Below, piece after piece: positions 34,801 to 45,969 of a stretch of DNA of 64,000 nt. Source of the DNA: Gigantopelta aegis (taxonomy: Eukaryota > Mollusca > Gastropoda > Neomphalida > Peltospiridae); assembly GCF_016097555.1 (NCBI RefSeq), contig NC_054704.1:29404018-29468017 (forward strand). Direction: 5' to 3'. Made by a program: the position numbers and the translations under genes. Numbering within the stretch: position 1 is the first letter of the stretch; each line of letters opens with the position of its first letter. The notes beneath the pieces are model-generated. The model was not told the origin of the DNA. It made no database searches and was given only the letters and a program-made list of their open reading frames with translations.

Positions 34801-37800
34801 TTACCATTTGTAATGCATTGGTTGGAATGAGAATGTTGGCAAGAACTGCTGTCTGCTTACAATTACATGCCTCACTGTCTTCTTTTCTCAAACAGCCTCC
34901 TACTTTCAAAGAGAATTAACACCATGCTTGTCTTTTTCGTTTAACCCTTATGTAATGTGATGACGCACAGCTCACCATTAATTTAATTACAGTGTGGATG
35001 TGATGGCATTTTTTGCTGCCACTATTAATATGAGGTCATGAAAAGGCTCCGTTCATGATGTTAATCCAACACAGATATGAAAAGGTTGGGAATCTACTTA
35101 AAATCATTCTTAAACGTACAGTAAAATACTGTTATAACGAACTGCAAGGGACCCAACACATTAGTTCGTTATAGCAATAGTTTATTATATACCTTTACAG
35201 AAGTTAGCCATTTTCATTTAGGAAGTCGGTCATTTTTCATTTTTCAAATTTAAACACAAGAATTAGTGGGGTTTTTTTAATATTTCATTTATTATCACCA
35301 ATATCAGTGCAGTCATTTTGGATGCATTGCCGATAATGATACTGACTGATAAGATGCAAATAAGATAAAACAAAATATGATTGGTTTGCTGTATATACAC
35401 TAATTTACACTGCAGTTCACAATTTTGACAAAAAAAGTGGTTAGTTTTAACAGTTAATTTGCTATACATAGTTTGTTCTATGCATTAAAATTTATTAATA
35501 CTATATATGGGAATAAAACGGTAGTTTATTGTAAGCATGTTCGTTCTAAAAGTATTTTACTGTACTTGTTTTATCACAGTCCATCATTTTAGTAGCAGAT
35601 CATATGGCAGGTTTGTTTTTGTTTTGTAAAGTTGTTCTAACTATTTTTTCTAAAAGGTGAGTTGAGGTGATGGTAAAGATTGACCTCATTTGTCAGCTTG
35701 CTAATACTAATTTGATACTCTGATCATTTCAGGTTTTTCTATAACAGTATGTTAATGTTTTGACATATGTATTGCAGGTATGTGTTTATTGCAATGGAGG
35801 CCTGTGATCAGCTGTTGAAGTCATGTCATGCCCAGTCTCTTAACCTGTTTGTGGAAAGCTTTCTCAAAATGGTGCAGAAACTTCTTGAGAGTGAGGAGCC
35901 AGAACTGCAAATCTTAGCAACCAACTCGGTTAGTGATCTTGTTTAATAATAATAATATACAGCATTTGCTATATTCTCACCGGCCTCGATGGCGTCATGG
36001 TTAGGCCACCGGTTTACAGGCTGGTAGGTACTGGGTTCGGATCCCAGTCGAGGCATGGGATTTTTAATCCAGATACCGACTCCAAACCCTGAGTGAGTGC
36101 TCCGCAAGGCTCAATGGGTAGGTGTAAACCACTTGCACCGACCAGTGATCCATAACTGGTTCAACAAAGGCCATGGTTTGTGCTATCCTGCCTGTGGAAA
36201 GCGCAAATAAAAGATCCCTTGCTGCTAATCGGAAGAGTAGCCCATATAGTGGCGACAGCGGGTTTCCTCTCAATATATGTGTGGTTCTTAACCATATGTC
36301 TGACGCCATATAACCGTAAATAAAATGTGTTGAGTGCGTCGTTAAATAAAACATTTCTTTCTTTCTTTTGCTTTATTCTCAGCATATCAAGTTTTGAAGA
36401 AGAAAAAAGTATTTATTGTGATACAAAAATAACAATAATTCACAAACTTGACAGTCTGCTTTTATTTCACTCTATGTATAACATGCAGAGTTATTCAATT
36501 GTTAAATAGTCAAATGTCAATGTTTATGTGCCAAAATGAAATAGAACACAGAAGTAGGGTTGTTAGTATACACATTACAGCTTGCTGCAAAACAGTAGGA
36601 TAATCTATTTTTGATACAGTATAAAATAAAAATAGTTGAAATGAATGGACTGTTTTGTTCAGCTGTTTAAAGCTGCAGTCTCTGGAATATTTATATTTTT
36701 TAAGCATTTAGAATGGATGATTCAGTTCTGTTTGGTACATATACGGTCCACCACATCGCTATAGTTTGGCAATGCTGGCTTATCTACATTATCTAAGTCA
36801 ACTACAAACGCAATGGCCAGCTTTGTTTTTCTTCATTTAGCGAGATGCCAGTAGAACTGGGATTTTACGTGATTTGCGCAGGCGATGAGCTTCTCACGTG
36901 ATTTTGAACAAATTTAACTGTCTTGATTGAGGGGTCGTCTCATATCTCAAAAACATATTTATATCCATAGAGGTATGGTACAACATCTTTCCAGGGGTCG
37001 GTGGTGGATTTGCCTTGAAATTTTAACAGTGGCCATCGGTTGGCATACGCGTTACATTTAAGGGGGTGTCAATAATTATGTAATGCTCTAGGGGGAGAGG
37101 AGGAGGTCGGTGTATTCGATTTACGTATCATTTATCAAGACTATATGTTATTTCTATTTATTACTTAGACCTAAAAAGGTGGGGGGTTTTAATTGCGCGG
37201 TTGGTCTAGGATCGTTTGTGCTTTGCCAACCAATGGCGACACAGGCGACGAATCTAGCGTATACTTTTGACGATCTCCATTGATAGCGAACACACAAGTT
37301 TTTAAAAAGTGCATTTACGCTTGTATTTCATATTTGTACATGATGCTATAATATGGTAACCAGAGACTGTAACTTTAAGAGGAATTTACTGTCGGCATCG
37401 AAACAAAATGTCCTCTGTTCATCAATGAAAGTGGCTGATTTTATTTTGTGGACTAAATTATTTTTATTTTTATTTTTATTTTTATTCTACTTGTTTAGCC
37501 TTCTGACTACTAGATTAATTTTTGACAAAAAACCATGTTGGGTGGGTACAAGTTTATAATATTTACTCCTATGTTTACACTTAAAATGTTTGTAGATACA
37601 TAAAATAATGTTCATATGTGAGAAGGAAAGTACTATTTTCATGTTTACCCCCAAATTTTTGTGATATTTTAGATCAGTTAATTTCGTTTAAAATTATGTC
37701 TTACTGACCACTCTTGTTTTGGGACACATATCCCATATTTTGTAACTGAAATATACTCTTCAAAAAAAGAAACGCAAAAGGGTACAAATGGGTTATAACT

Positions 37801-39471
37801 CCGATTTTATGTTTCCTACCGGTTCATGCTTTGTGAATATAAGGTCATTGCATGTCCCAAACACATTCCCACGGTTACATTCGATAAAACGCAGCTACTG
37901 TACAATAAAGTTCCAAAATGTGAATATTCGCAAAAACGCAGCCACGTGCAAACCATGTCACCACTGCACGTGCGTTGTCTGCACGTGCAACATGAACACC
38001 GACAGTATAAAAGTGCAGGGTGTTCGCTTGCCTGGCCTCTGTATCTGGCCGACAGTTGACAATCCAGGACATGCCACGTCTCAGTGAACCGCAGAGAAAC
38101 AATGCCATCGGCCGACTAGACGCAGGCGAATCCAGAACGGCCGTTGCCAGGGCATTCCATGTGTCCCCAAGCACCATCTCCAGACTGTGGGACCGTTACC
38201 AGCAACATGGATCAACACGTGACCTCCCTAGATCCGGTCGACCACGGGTCACTACCCCTGGGCAGGACCGCTACATCCGGGTACGCCACCTTCGGGAACG
38301 ATTGACTACTGCCACCTCCACAGCCACAGCAATACCAGGTTTGCGCAGGATATCCGACCAGACCGTACGGAATCGCCTACGTGAGGTAGGAATTCGTGCC
38401 AGACGTCCAGTTCGAGGTGTCATCTTAACACCACAACACCGTCGACTCCAACTGCAGTGGTGCCAGATTCATCGACAATGGCCTCAACTGCGATGGAGAC
38501 AGGTGTGGTTCAGTGACGAGTCCCGATTTCTGCTCCGACGTCATGATGGAAGATGTCGCGTGTATAGGCGTCGTGGTGAACGTTATGCGGCAAACTGCGT
38601 GCAGGAAGTGGACAGATTCGGCAGGGGTAGTGTCATGGTGTGGGCAGCCATCTCACACACTGGCAGAACTGACCTGGTCCACGTGCAGGGCAACCTGAAT
38701 GCACAGGGCTACATTGACCAGATCCTCCGGCCACACATCGTTCCAGTTATGGCCAATGCCAACGCAGTGTTCCAACATGACAACGCCAGGCCTCACACAG
38801 CACGTCTCACAACGGCTTTCCTACAGAACAACAACATTAATGTCCTTCCTTGGCCATCGACATCACCGGATTTGAACCCAATTGAGCATCTATGGGACGA
38901 GTTGGACCGACGCCTCCGACAGCGACAACCACAGCCCCAGACCCTGCCCGAGCTGGCAGCAGCCTTGCAGGCCGAGTGGGCCACCATCCCCCGGGACGTC
39001 ATCCATACTCTGGTTGCTTCAATGGGCAGGCGGTGCCAGGCAGTTGTCAACACACGCGGAGGCCACACCTGGTATTGACTCCAGATGACCTTGACCTTGG
39101 TGGTGTGTCCTATCACTTACTCACAATGGACTAGAGTGAATTGTGAACAATCCTGCAACATTTGGTAATTATCGGACTCACCATTCAATAATTAAATCAA
39201 TTCTCCAAATGTTACGACAATGTGGTTTTGCGTTTCTTCTTTTGAAGAGTATACATATGTGGTAAAAACATATATTGTATTTTTCTATCCCATATTTTGT
39301 AACTGAAATACATATGTGGTAAAAACATATATTTTATTTTTATTTTCAGTTTGTGAAGTTTGCCAATATTGAGGAAGACACGCCGTCATACCATCGCCGA
39401 TATGACTTCTTTGTGCAGAGGTTCAGCACGATGTGTCACAACAACAATCCTGACCAAGAGATGAGAACAAG
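30182..39471 (+). CDS. EFR3: EFR3 plasma-membrane scaffold, 5' part, five coding exons
   Basis: EFR3 is a palmitoylated peripheral membrane protein that anchors the PI4KA-TTC7-FAM126 complex at the plasma membrane for PI4P synthesis. Exons 30182-30188, 33247-33323, 34331-34458, 35778-35928 and 39350-39471 join in frame for 161 complete codons. The N-terminus MAGCCGCCSALKPRYKRLVD carries the clustered cysteines that are palmitoylated in EFR3 proteins. It is followed by the helical-repeat region with DNIFP, FFAVSSPDKLDKIGQYM, NLFVESFLKMVQKLLE and FVKFANIEEDTPSYHRRYDF. The last exon ends in phase 2 at GTAAAA. The rest of the family's roughly 800 residues lies beyond the window or in exons I could not detect. 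Introns 3 and 4 hold several transposons. Confidence 0.95.
30298..30462 (-). mobile_element. MITE family CAGGGTTTCTGC, truncated copy
   Basis: Starts CAGTGTTTCTGCC and keeps the central ACTTATCATTACTGTATGA segment, but loses the far end near 30462. Located in EFR3 intron 1. Confidence 0.65.
31845..31875. repeat. (TA)n tract in EFR3 intron 1
   Basis: About 15 TA units. No adjacent element ends were seen. Confidence 0.9.
32418..32698 (+). mobile_element. SINE type B, EFR3 intron 1
   Basis: Head GGATGTAACCCAGTGGTAAAG, a shortened body, and a complete tail GTGCTCTAGTGGTGTTGTTA followed by AACAAAACAAAC. Confidence 0.88.
33247..33323 (+). CDS. EFR3: EFR3 coding exon 2 (cysteine cluster)
   Basis: Seventy-seven nucleotides from CATCTAG to GTACAT encoding CCGCCSALKPRYKRLVDNIF then PANPE. 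Four cysteines next to a basic patch fit dual palmitoylation and electrostatic membrane attachment. Confidence 0.96.
33387..33674 (+). mobile_element. MITE family CAGGGCTTCTAGA, shortened copy
   Basis: A 288-bp copy in EFR3 intron 2 with the family's ends (GAGGGCTTCTAGA, GCTAGAAGCCCTG) but missing about 60 bp near the right side. Confidence 0.82.
34331..34458 (+). CDS. EFR3: EFR3 coding exon 3
   Basis: One hundred and twenty-eight nucleotides from TTTTCAG to GTGAGA, ending in phase 2. Encodes MAQLTFFAVSSPDKLDKIGQ and YMEQRLSREVHRHKIE, the first helical repeats. Confidence 0.95.
34606..34838 (-). mobile_element. SINE type B, partial, EFR3 intron 3
   Basis: Reverse copy with the tail and body present (TTTTGTTTAATGATACCACT, AAGGGATCTTTTATATGTAC). 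The tRNA-like head is missing. Confidence 0.82.
35119..35562. mobile_element. pogo/Tigger-like MITE in EFR3 intron 3
   Basis: A 444-bp element with ends CAGTAAAATACTGTTATAAC and CAGTAAAATACTTTTAGAAC and TA on both sides (35117-35118, 35563-35564). No reading frame of note. Confidence 0.82.
35778..35928 (+). CDS. EFR3: EFR3 coding exon 4
   Basis: One hundred and fifty-one nucleotides from ATTGCAG to GTTAGT. Encodes YVFIAMEACDQLLKSCHAQS and LVESF-type helices (NLFVESFLKMVQKLLESEEP), ending with ATNS, which continues as FVKFANIEED in the next exon. Confidence 0.95.
35980..36366 (+). mobile_element. tRNA-derived SINE, type A, EFR3 intron 4
   Basis: The best-preserved copy: head CCGGCCTCGATGGCGTCATG, B-box GGGTTCGGATCC, the full body and a TTTC tail. 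The target duplication TTTGCTWTATTCTCA lies at 35965-35979 and 36367-36381. It interrupts the intron 50 bp after exon 4. Confidence 0.94.
36667..37378. mobile_element. Putative MITE with TTAAAGCTGCAGTCTCTGG ends
   Basis: TTAAAGCTGCAGTCTCTGG at 36667 is matched in reverse by CCAGAGACTGTAACTTTAA ending near 37378 (two mismatches). The ~710 bp between is non-coding and somewhat richer in G and C than its flanks. In EFR3 intron 4. Confidence 0.6.
37754..39251 (+). mobile_element. Tc1-like DNA transposon, apparently intact
   Basis: A 1498-bp element with inverted ends (TACTCTTCAAAA at the left, its complement at the right, about 26 bp matching with one mismatch) flanked by TA at 37752-37753 and 39252-39253, the target duplication of Tc1/mariner elements. 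The empty site is visible next door: a tandem copy of the flanking sequence near 39290-39345 reads straight through the insertion point. It lies in EFR3 intron 4, sense to the gene. Confidence 0.93.
38071..39078 (+). CDS. Tc1-like transposase (DD34E), full length
   Basis: The cut-and-paste transposase of the element around it. From the ATG at 38071 it has about 335 residues, the usual Tc1 length; the frame is open from 38020, but MPRLSEPQRNNAIGRLDAGE is the family-like start. Paired helix-turn-helix regions come first (VARAFHVSPSTISRLWDRYQ, then a GRPR hook, then RISDQTVRNRLREVG). The catalytic triad follows: D in VWFSDESRF, D in FQHDNARPHTA, and E in SPDLNPIEHLWDEL, with 34 residues between the second D and the E. 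No stop or frameshift breaks it, so it may be active or only recently silenced. Its GC content is well above the surrounding intron. Confidence 0.95.
   Translation: MPRLSEPQRNNAIGRLDAGESRTAVARAFHVSPSTISRLWDRYQQHGSTRDLPRSGRPRVTTPGQDRYIRVRHLRERLTTATSTATAIPGLRRISDQTVRNRLREVGIRARRPVRGVILTPQHRRLQLQWCQIHRQWPQLRWRQVWFSDESRFLLRRHDGRCRVYRRRGERYAANCVQEVDRFGRGSVMVWAAISHTGRTDLVHVQGNLNAQGYIDQILRPHIVPVMANANAVFQHDNARPHTARLTTAFLQNNNINVLPWPSTSPDLNPIEHLWDELDRRLRQRQPQPQTLPELAAALQAEWATIPRDVIHTLVASMGRRCQAVVNTRGGHTWY
39350..39471 (+). CDS. EFR3: EFR3 coding exon 5
   Basis: One hundred and twenty-two nucleotides from TTTTCAG to GTAAAA. Encodes FVKFANIEEDTPSYHRRYDF and MCHNNNPDQEMRTR, near-identical in pattern to the same segment of animal EFR3. 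It lies 98 bp downstream of a Tc1-like transposon. Confidence 0.96.
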
Positions 39472-40539
39472 GTAAAACTATCATTCAGTAATATCAATAA
39501 GAACATAAATAACAGCTGAATGTGAAACCATAGCCGGCTGTTGCCATCTCATGTGACATAATCAGGTTGATATTGAAGTCAAGAATCATGCGATTTCAAT
39601 GGTTTATCTTAAATATTAACTTTATACGTTGATAAATAGAGGTTATTACCTGTGTTTTTTGGCATCATCATTATCATATATTAGGAATAAAAATTGTATT
39701 ATAGCAAGCATAATACGTTATTTTTAGTCCTAATATATGATATTGACGATACCGAAACACACAAGGATAATAATCTCTTTATCATATAATCTCAAGGTTA
39801 ATACAACTTGTTTTTGTAAACTGTATTTGCAACTTTAATTCCAGTAAGCTATTACCTGATGTTCAAATGACGTAAGATTATGTGACGCGGTGTCTTTTTG
39901 AATGGAAATGACGTCATATTTGAATGATGCCATTTTGGATATCCTTACATAAAAATAAACTAGTGCTTAACGTTTTTGTTTTCTGAATGCTGGACAGCTT
40001 TCATTGTAAAGTTGTTATTGAAATGTGTTTGTTTGATGACTATTGATGCATGCATCAATTATGGAGTGTCACCCTAGTACGTTTGCTTTCATGTCAATAA
40101 ACCTAGTGCCATGACTGCGATTAATTTACATCTAATTTGCAAAGTTATCAAATTCTTAAAGCATGTGATCTGAAAAATATCACATACTGTGATTGCATTG
40201 AAAATGTAAGATGTAATAAGGTAATATTAAGTGTGTATGTAATACACATTTAGATTGTAAAATATCAACATTCAATGATAAATTTATTTTTTGTATATCT
40301 AGCAACAATTTACTTAAAAGGCAGTGAAAAATCACCAGCTACCACCTTTTAATGACAGCTCTGTTATTTACAGTTTATGACATTTCTTTCTTTATTACAT
40401 TGTTTACATAGCTTTATGTTTTAATGTTTATTTTTCAATTGTTATTGATGATGTTTTGAAATGCATCTCAGGGCTCAAAATAAGAACTAAAATATGGCCT
40501 GCTGTTATTAGTCACCTACCGGTCCAAATGGACGTGACT

Positions 40540-41040
40540 ATGGGTTTCATCTTGTTCTTGTCCATCCGTCCATCCATCCCACATATAGTTTTCCAGATGT
40601 TTTTTTACACAATGCCTTGAAATATTGAGCTGAAATTTTGTATATATAGCTTTATCATGTACTGTTACAGATCAAGTTTGACTTTCACACCAAAGTGCCC
40701 AGTTTTCACAGAGTTGTGGCCCTTGAATTTAGGAAATATGATAATTTCTTTTGGGACTTCTTTTTGCAGTGCCTGATATCGAGATAACATTTTGTATATT
40801 GCTTTATGTGCTGTGACAGATCCAGTTTGGTAATTTACCCATTTTTCACAGATTTATGGCTCTTGAACAAAGGAGATTGGGAAATTAGTTTTCTTGACTT
40901 ATTTTCGCAATGCCACAATATATTGAGCTGAAATATTTTATATTGCTTTATCATGTACTGTTACAGACCAAAATTTAACTTTCATGGTGATTTACCCACT
41001 TCTCACAGAGTTGTGGCCCTTGAATTTAAGAGATATGAAA
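40540..41040 (+). repeat. Degenerate ~150-bp tandem repeat, three copies
   Basis: After a GTCCATCCGTCCATCC stretch, a unit with ATTGAGCTGAAATTTTGTAT, CATGTACTGTTACAGA and TTCACAGAGTTGTGGCCCTT occurs three times with moderate divergence. Probably an old interspersed element rather than a recent satellite. Confidence 0.75.
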
Positions 41041-42355
41041 TTTTAGTTTTTTAAAGGTTTTTAAATTGTTATGTATGAGTTATATACGGTTTAAAATTAG
41101 TTTTCTGTATACTTTATATTCCCATTAACGAGTAAAAAGTGTTATTCCTACTTTGGATTTCACAATATAATGCATGATTTTCAGTATTTGATTTAAAGAA
41201 ATTGAATTAGCCTTCTTGTTCTTTTTTTTTTACCATGTGATTTCACGGTCACCACCTGATATTTGACTACAACTTGATAAAACCCCCAGTTCTGTCTGTT
41301 TGTAGCTTTATTATAAAGTTAACCTTTAAACTGGACATATTACAAGATCTTTGGCAAGAATTTGTTATAAATACATATTTCAGGGGAAAAAAATTCTTGT
41401 TTTGCTTTACAAGTAACGTTTTCTTCACTGCATCTATTTGTGCTTGATAGTTTGTGACGCATGAAATCCATTATGATGTGCACTAGAATGACATTTCTCT
41501 CTTACTAACATTTGGTTAAATGTCAGCTGAGGATCGTGAAATCACATTTTCACTTGTTTCTTGTCCCTCGTGTTTAAAGACCTGATTTTGCCACTTGTTA
41601 GTCGAATTACAGTTTCTTTAATAGTCATTAACACTTGAAGTCTTTGATACATTGTTTAAGTGATTAAACGTAAACTGCACATGTCCATCACCATGACATC
41701 AGAGCATTGTAAAAAAATTTGTAACAAATATACAAGAACCTTATTGTATAAAACAATTTTATGCTACATGGGAAAACAGCATCATTCATTTATTAATATG
41801 CTTATAAAGTGGTTATAAAATGTGTTACAAAATGTGGTGGACAGAATGGCATTACTTGAGACTACGGTCGACTATATAACATTCCCACACCATCATTTTT
41901 ACTTTTTACACAATACATGTATAAGATATCTTACCATAATTTAACTACATATCATTATTTCATAAAACAAAAAATTCCAGTAGCAAAGTTCGGAAATATA
42001 ACACTGAGTTCTTAATAATTTCTAATAAGTTATCTCCCTTTTGACCATATCTCATTCACTTAGGTCCCTTCCAATTTTTTATATATATGTAAATGGGGGC
42101 TTTATAATTTTTTTTTACAAATTCACTAGAAGTAGCAACGTTGTTCACTAGAAAAAAATAAATAATAATAAGTGCGTCATATCTAAACATGGATAAGAAT
42201 TTGCTGGATACGCTCAGTGTAGTGGAGATAAAGTGTCAGGTCAAATTAGTTGAAATCGTGAGTGAGCGGGAAATTGATTTAACATCAGCTAAAACATTAG
42301 GAGATATAAGGACAATTATTATCTGCTGATTTATGTAGGGAGAGTTGGAGATAGG

Positions 42356-42736
42356 TTGTGGCAGGCGACCGAACTAGCTAGGAAGCATCTGAGCTATGCT
42401 CAGAGCAAAATAAAATCAGTGTTTGATAGGAAGGCTAGGAGTCGGGAATTTAAACCAAGGAATAAGGTGCTGCTGTACCTTCCCATTAAACGGGGTTCAT
42501 TGCAGAACAGGTATTTCGGTCCCTATGTTGTGCACAAACGGGTTAATGAGACAGGGTATGTGATAAACACTCCTGATAGGGATAGGAAAAGTAGGTATTG
42601 TCACATCAATTTGCTAAAAGGTTATGTTGACAGACTGCCGATAGTTCCAGTGTTACCTGTCCAGATTGAGAGTCAATCAATTTACTGTGATGACGCCAGG
42701 ACTGCAGAGATCAAATTAACCAAAGCCAGATTCTAG
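42356..42736 (+). pseudogene. Integrase C-terminal fragment
   Basis: Open frame of about 126 codons containing RKARSREFKPRNKVLLYLPI, FGPYVVHKRVNETGYVI and CHINLLKGY. These are the typical C-terminal features of gypsy integrases (vehicle for DNA binding after the catalytic core). The catalytic core and zinc finger are missing because the preceding deletion joins it to a gag-like stretch. Confidence 0.85.
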
Positions 42737-42955
42737 CAGACTTGAGTTCTTATCTACAGCACCTTGACAGGCCCCAGCGAGCAGAGCTGACTACGTTGAT
42801 ACAAGACAATGTTTCCATTTGTCAGGACTTTCCAACAGTTACCAATACCTTAATCCAGGATCCAACGCTACACCGATTCGACAGCATGCCTATCGGATAA
42901 ACGCTGTAAAACGTGTGGCACTAAAGAAGGAATCGAAGTTCCAGTGGTCAGATGA

Positions 42956-43390
42956 ATGCGTCTTAAGCAGATGCTCTCCTCGTCTCCCGTGATGGCAGCA
43001 CCAGACTACCGAATGCCTTTCAAGCTGGCTGTGGATGCCAGTGACGTGGGAGCTGGAGCTGTGCTGTTCCAAGAAGACGAAAATGGACTGGACCATCCTG
43101 TAAGTTTCTTCTCCAAAAAGTTTGACAAACACCAGGTGAACTATTCCACTATAGAGAAGTAAGCTTTGGCCATGGTACAAGCTCTGAAGCATTTTCAGAT
43201 CTACATGAAATCAGCATTGCATCAAGTGGTTGTCTTTACTGACCATAATCCGCTTACTTTCATTCACAGAATGAAAGCCACCAACCAGAGAGTTTTGAGA
43301 TGGAGTCTTCTTCTGCAGGAATTCCCAATTACCATTGAACATATCAAGGGCACATCCAATGTAATCGCTGATGCCCTGTCCCGAAGTTGA
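42956..43390 (+). pseudogene. Retrotransposon RNase H fragment with one in-frame stop
   Basis: RNase H of the Ty3/gypsy type, with LAVDASDVGAGAVLFQED, HPVSFFSKKFDKHQVNYST, VFTDHNPLTFIHRM and a terminal HIKGTSNVIADALSRS. A TAA at about 43160 replaces the glutamate codon of the usual STIEKE motif. The frame is otherwise open. The 3' LTR follows 200 bp later, so RNase H is the last coding domain of the element. Confidence 0.9.
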
Positions 43391-43592
43391 ACGTTGTGAT
43401 AATGTGTTGACGTTCTTGATTTCTGTTTTTGTTTTTATATATTTTATTGTATACTGTATTGTATATTGTGTATTGTATATTGTATTACTATAAATGGCCG
43501 GATGTGTCGGTTAACACCAGCTTGTTTTGTTTAAATGTAGTATATTTCCCTATTCTTAGAATAGAGGAAATATCCTTTTTGAGGTGGGTGTG

Positions 43593-44724
43593 TGTGACGG
43601 AACATGCTCTTATCTTTTCGCCTGTGTCGATGTCCATTGTGGTGTGGGCTAGCTCTGCCTACCAATACACACCAGAGGCCAGGTGCAGCTTGGTTAAGTA
43701 ATACCTCCGGGAGTTCTGTCCTGCGACCGGGGTTCAAATTAGCGAACTGCAGACGGTCAGTCTGGACATCTAAGACAATAAACCGTCTCTGGAAGTTGGG
43801 CTCACATGTGGAAATAGCACATCATAACGCTAGGTCCCGCGTTGGGGGCGTTTGTTGCCCCCAGGCGTTGTTCACTGTCTCCGGACCTGTCTGGGATTTT
43901 TATAATAAATAGCTAGGATTTTAGATATATCAGGGAGAAACATTGGAAATATCCAAGGGAACGGAAGTTGTCCAACTGAACGAACTATATTAGTTCAGAC
44001 CGGTCTTGGTAACGATATATTTCTGCTCTGTTGTATAACCTTGATGTGATTGATGTGACTTTAAATATTCTAATACTGTATTATACCAATATTCTTTAAA
44101 CGGTGTCTCCGGTAATCTGACGAAGTAAATTGTAGGCTTCACTGTTCTAAAATATTAAAGCTTAGCCGGTCATCCTAGATGACCTAGGTAAACTGTAGGT
44201 TATTGTCTTTATTGTGATATGTACCAGTATTAATTCTGCATTACAAGGTTACTGAATGAGTATTTAAGGGTTAATTAAAAATTAACCAGTTAGGAATAGA
44301 GTTGTAATTCCTTTATTAATTAAGTTCCCCTGGCAGCGTTTCTCAATTATCACCCGTGTGTGGGTTGTATCACGGTGAAGTGATTAGAATATTGTGTAAA
44401 CTAGACACCTAGTGATTAACTAATTAAGTGATTAGCTCTGGGTTGTTATTATATTGTTGTTGTTAATTAACTACTGCGGCAAGTACATTTGTTAGCGTTA
44501 GTGTTAATACAGATTCCAAAGAGTATTGTGTGGTGTTGTGTTTTCTAGTGAACTAAACTTGCTACATATATATATTTATATCAGATCTTATCTCCGATTA
44601 CTCCTAGAGCCGGGCCACTCGGGTAGTAGCCTGCCCGATACAGAGAGATCTAATAGATATACAGTTAGGAGAGATATTTGGATAATCATGTTTTATTCAG
44701 TTAGGGTATTATCAGGATCCCCGT

Positions 44725-44728
<4 letters not shown>
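43593..44728 (+). repeat. 3' LTR of the gypsy-type element
   Basis: A 1136-bp LTR starting TGTGACGG and ending CCGTGACA, preceded by a purine-rich GAGGTGGGTG tract that fits a polypurine primer. Its last ~700 bp match, in reverse, the solo LTR at 26065-27318. It is followed directly by a (TA)n tract. Confidence 0.9.

Positions 44729-44798
<70 letters not shown>
44729..44798. repeat. (TA)n tract between the LTR and the pogo-like element
   Basis: About 35 TA units directly joining the LTR end (44728) to the CAGT end of the element at 44799. Confidence 0.95.
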
Positions 44799-44801
<3 letters not shown>

Positions 44802-45969
44802 TCGAACCTGGTCTAACGGTCACCTGTACATAATGGTCACCTGCCTATAACGGCCACTATAAATCCCCCCAATGTATTTCCTTCCTTATTTGACCTGTAC
44901 ATAACGGTCACCTGTCCATAACGGCCAGTGGTCACTATTTTTAACCCAAAATCACAGGTTGAACCTGCTATAACGGTCACAAGATGATCGTCGTAAAGAC
45001 TTTTTTTGGTTTATTTTTTTACCCTGGTTATGTCTTTACTTTTTCAATCATCTTAAAAATTATAAATTAAATGTGTTTATATGGCCATGTCTGTAGCTTT
45101 GGATTTATTTTCTGTCAAAGTAAAGTTCCATTGTAATTCTCTGATCGTAATTGAAAAACAAACGGGCACTCAATAACTTCCGTTACTGGTGGTGTAATTC
45201 GATTGGTTCTCCCTCACTGAATAGTAGACGACTTTCCATTGGCTGTACATAATGTAATCTGTATGTATGGTCACTCTATTGAGTCTCGAGAAACCAAACA
45301 AATGAGGTACTAGTATTATGTTAGGTGTTTCCTTGTTTCTAGCCAGACATGTTTGGTAAATAAACATGAATAGCTGAAGGTGGCGGTCATTGCAGATGTC
45401 CCGTGTTCGAATTTTTTAAGCAACTCCTGATCTTATTCAGCTGTAATCAACAGTCATACTCCACTGAAGGATTAGCAGTGACATGAAACAAACAAATGAG
45501 TCAAACATGCCACATGGGTAATAACCTTAAATTACACAAAATATCTTCTGCAAGTCAATGTTAGCGTTTGCGAAATATATTAACGAATACATTTGTATGC
45601 AAAATAGTACTGCTTTAACGTTAGAACAGAGAATCGAGAAAGGCAATTTAAGTGCGCGAAAGATCGCCGATCATTTTGGTGTAGGACGTTTTCAGATTAA
45701 TTCTATTTTAAAAAGGAAAGATGATGTTCTGGCAGATTTTGACAGTAATGTTTCAGGCAAAAGAAAAAGGCAGAAGAAAGCAACGGGCAATGATGACATA
45801 AACAAGCTAGTGTGGGAATGGTTTAAAAATGCGACATTTTTTTATTTTTATGACAGTTGTGATATTCTTTAATATATGGGTTCTAATTTTGAACTTGTAT
45901 ATAAGAGTCACCTCTCTATAATGGCCACTTTGTCAGGTCCCTTGGGTGGCCGTTATATACAGGTTTAAC

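Larger units (their letters stand above)
42188..44728 (+). mobile_element. Ty3/gypsy LTR retrotransposon, internally deleted, Gmr1-like order
   Basis: A remnant with no 5' LTR and most of pol missing. In order: a short frame starting MDKNLLDTL at 42188 that may be gag (uncertain), the C-terminal part of an integrase (42345-42737), the beginning of a reverse transcriptase (about 42738-42925), then RNase H (about 42956-43390) and a 3' LTR (43593-44728). Integrase ahead of reverse transcriptase is the order known from Gmr1-type elements and is opposite to ordinary Ty3/gypsy. The catalytic core of the reverse transcriptase is absent. Confidence 0.85.

Noticed and set aside
37788..38177. Overlapping frames upstream of the Tc1-like transposase
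   Set aside because: They are other frames of the GC-rich transposon; the transposase frame explains the region.
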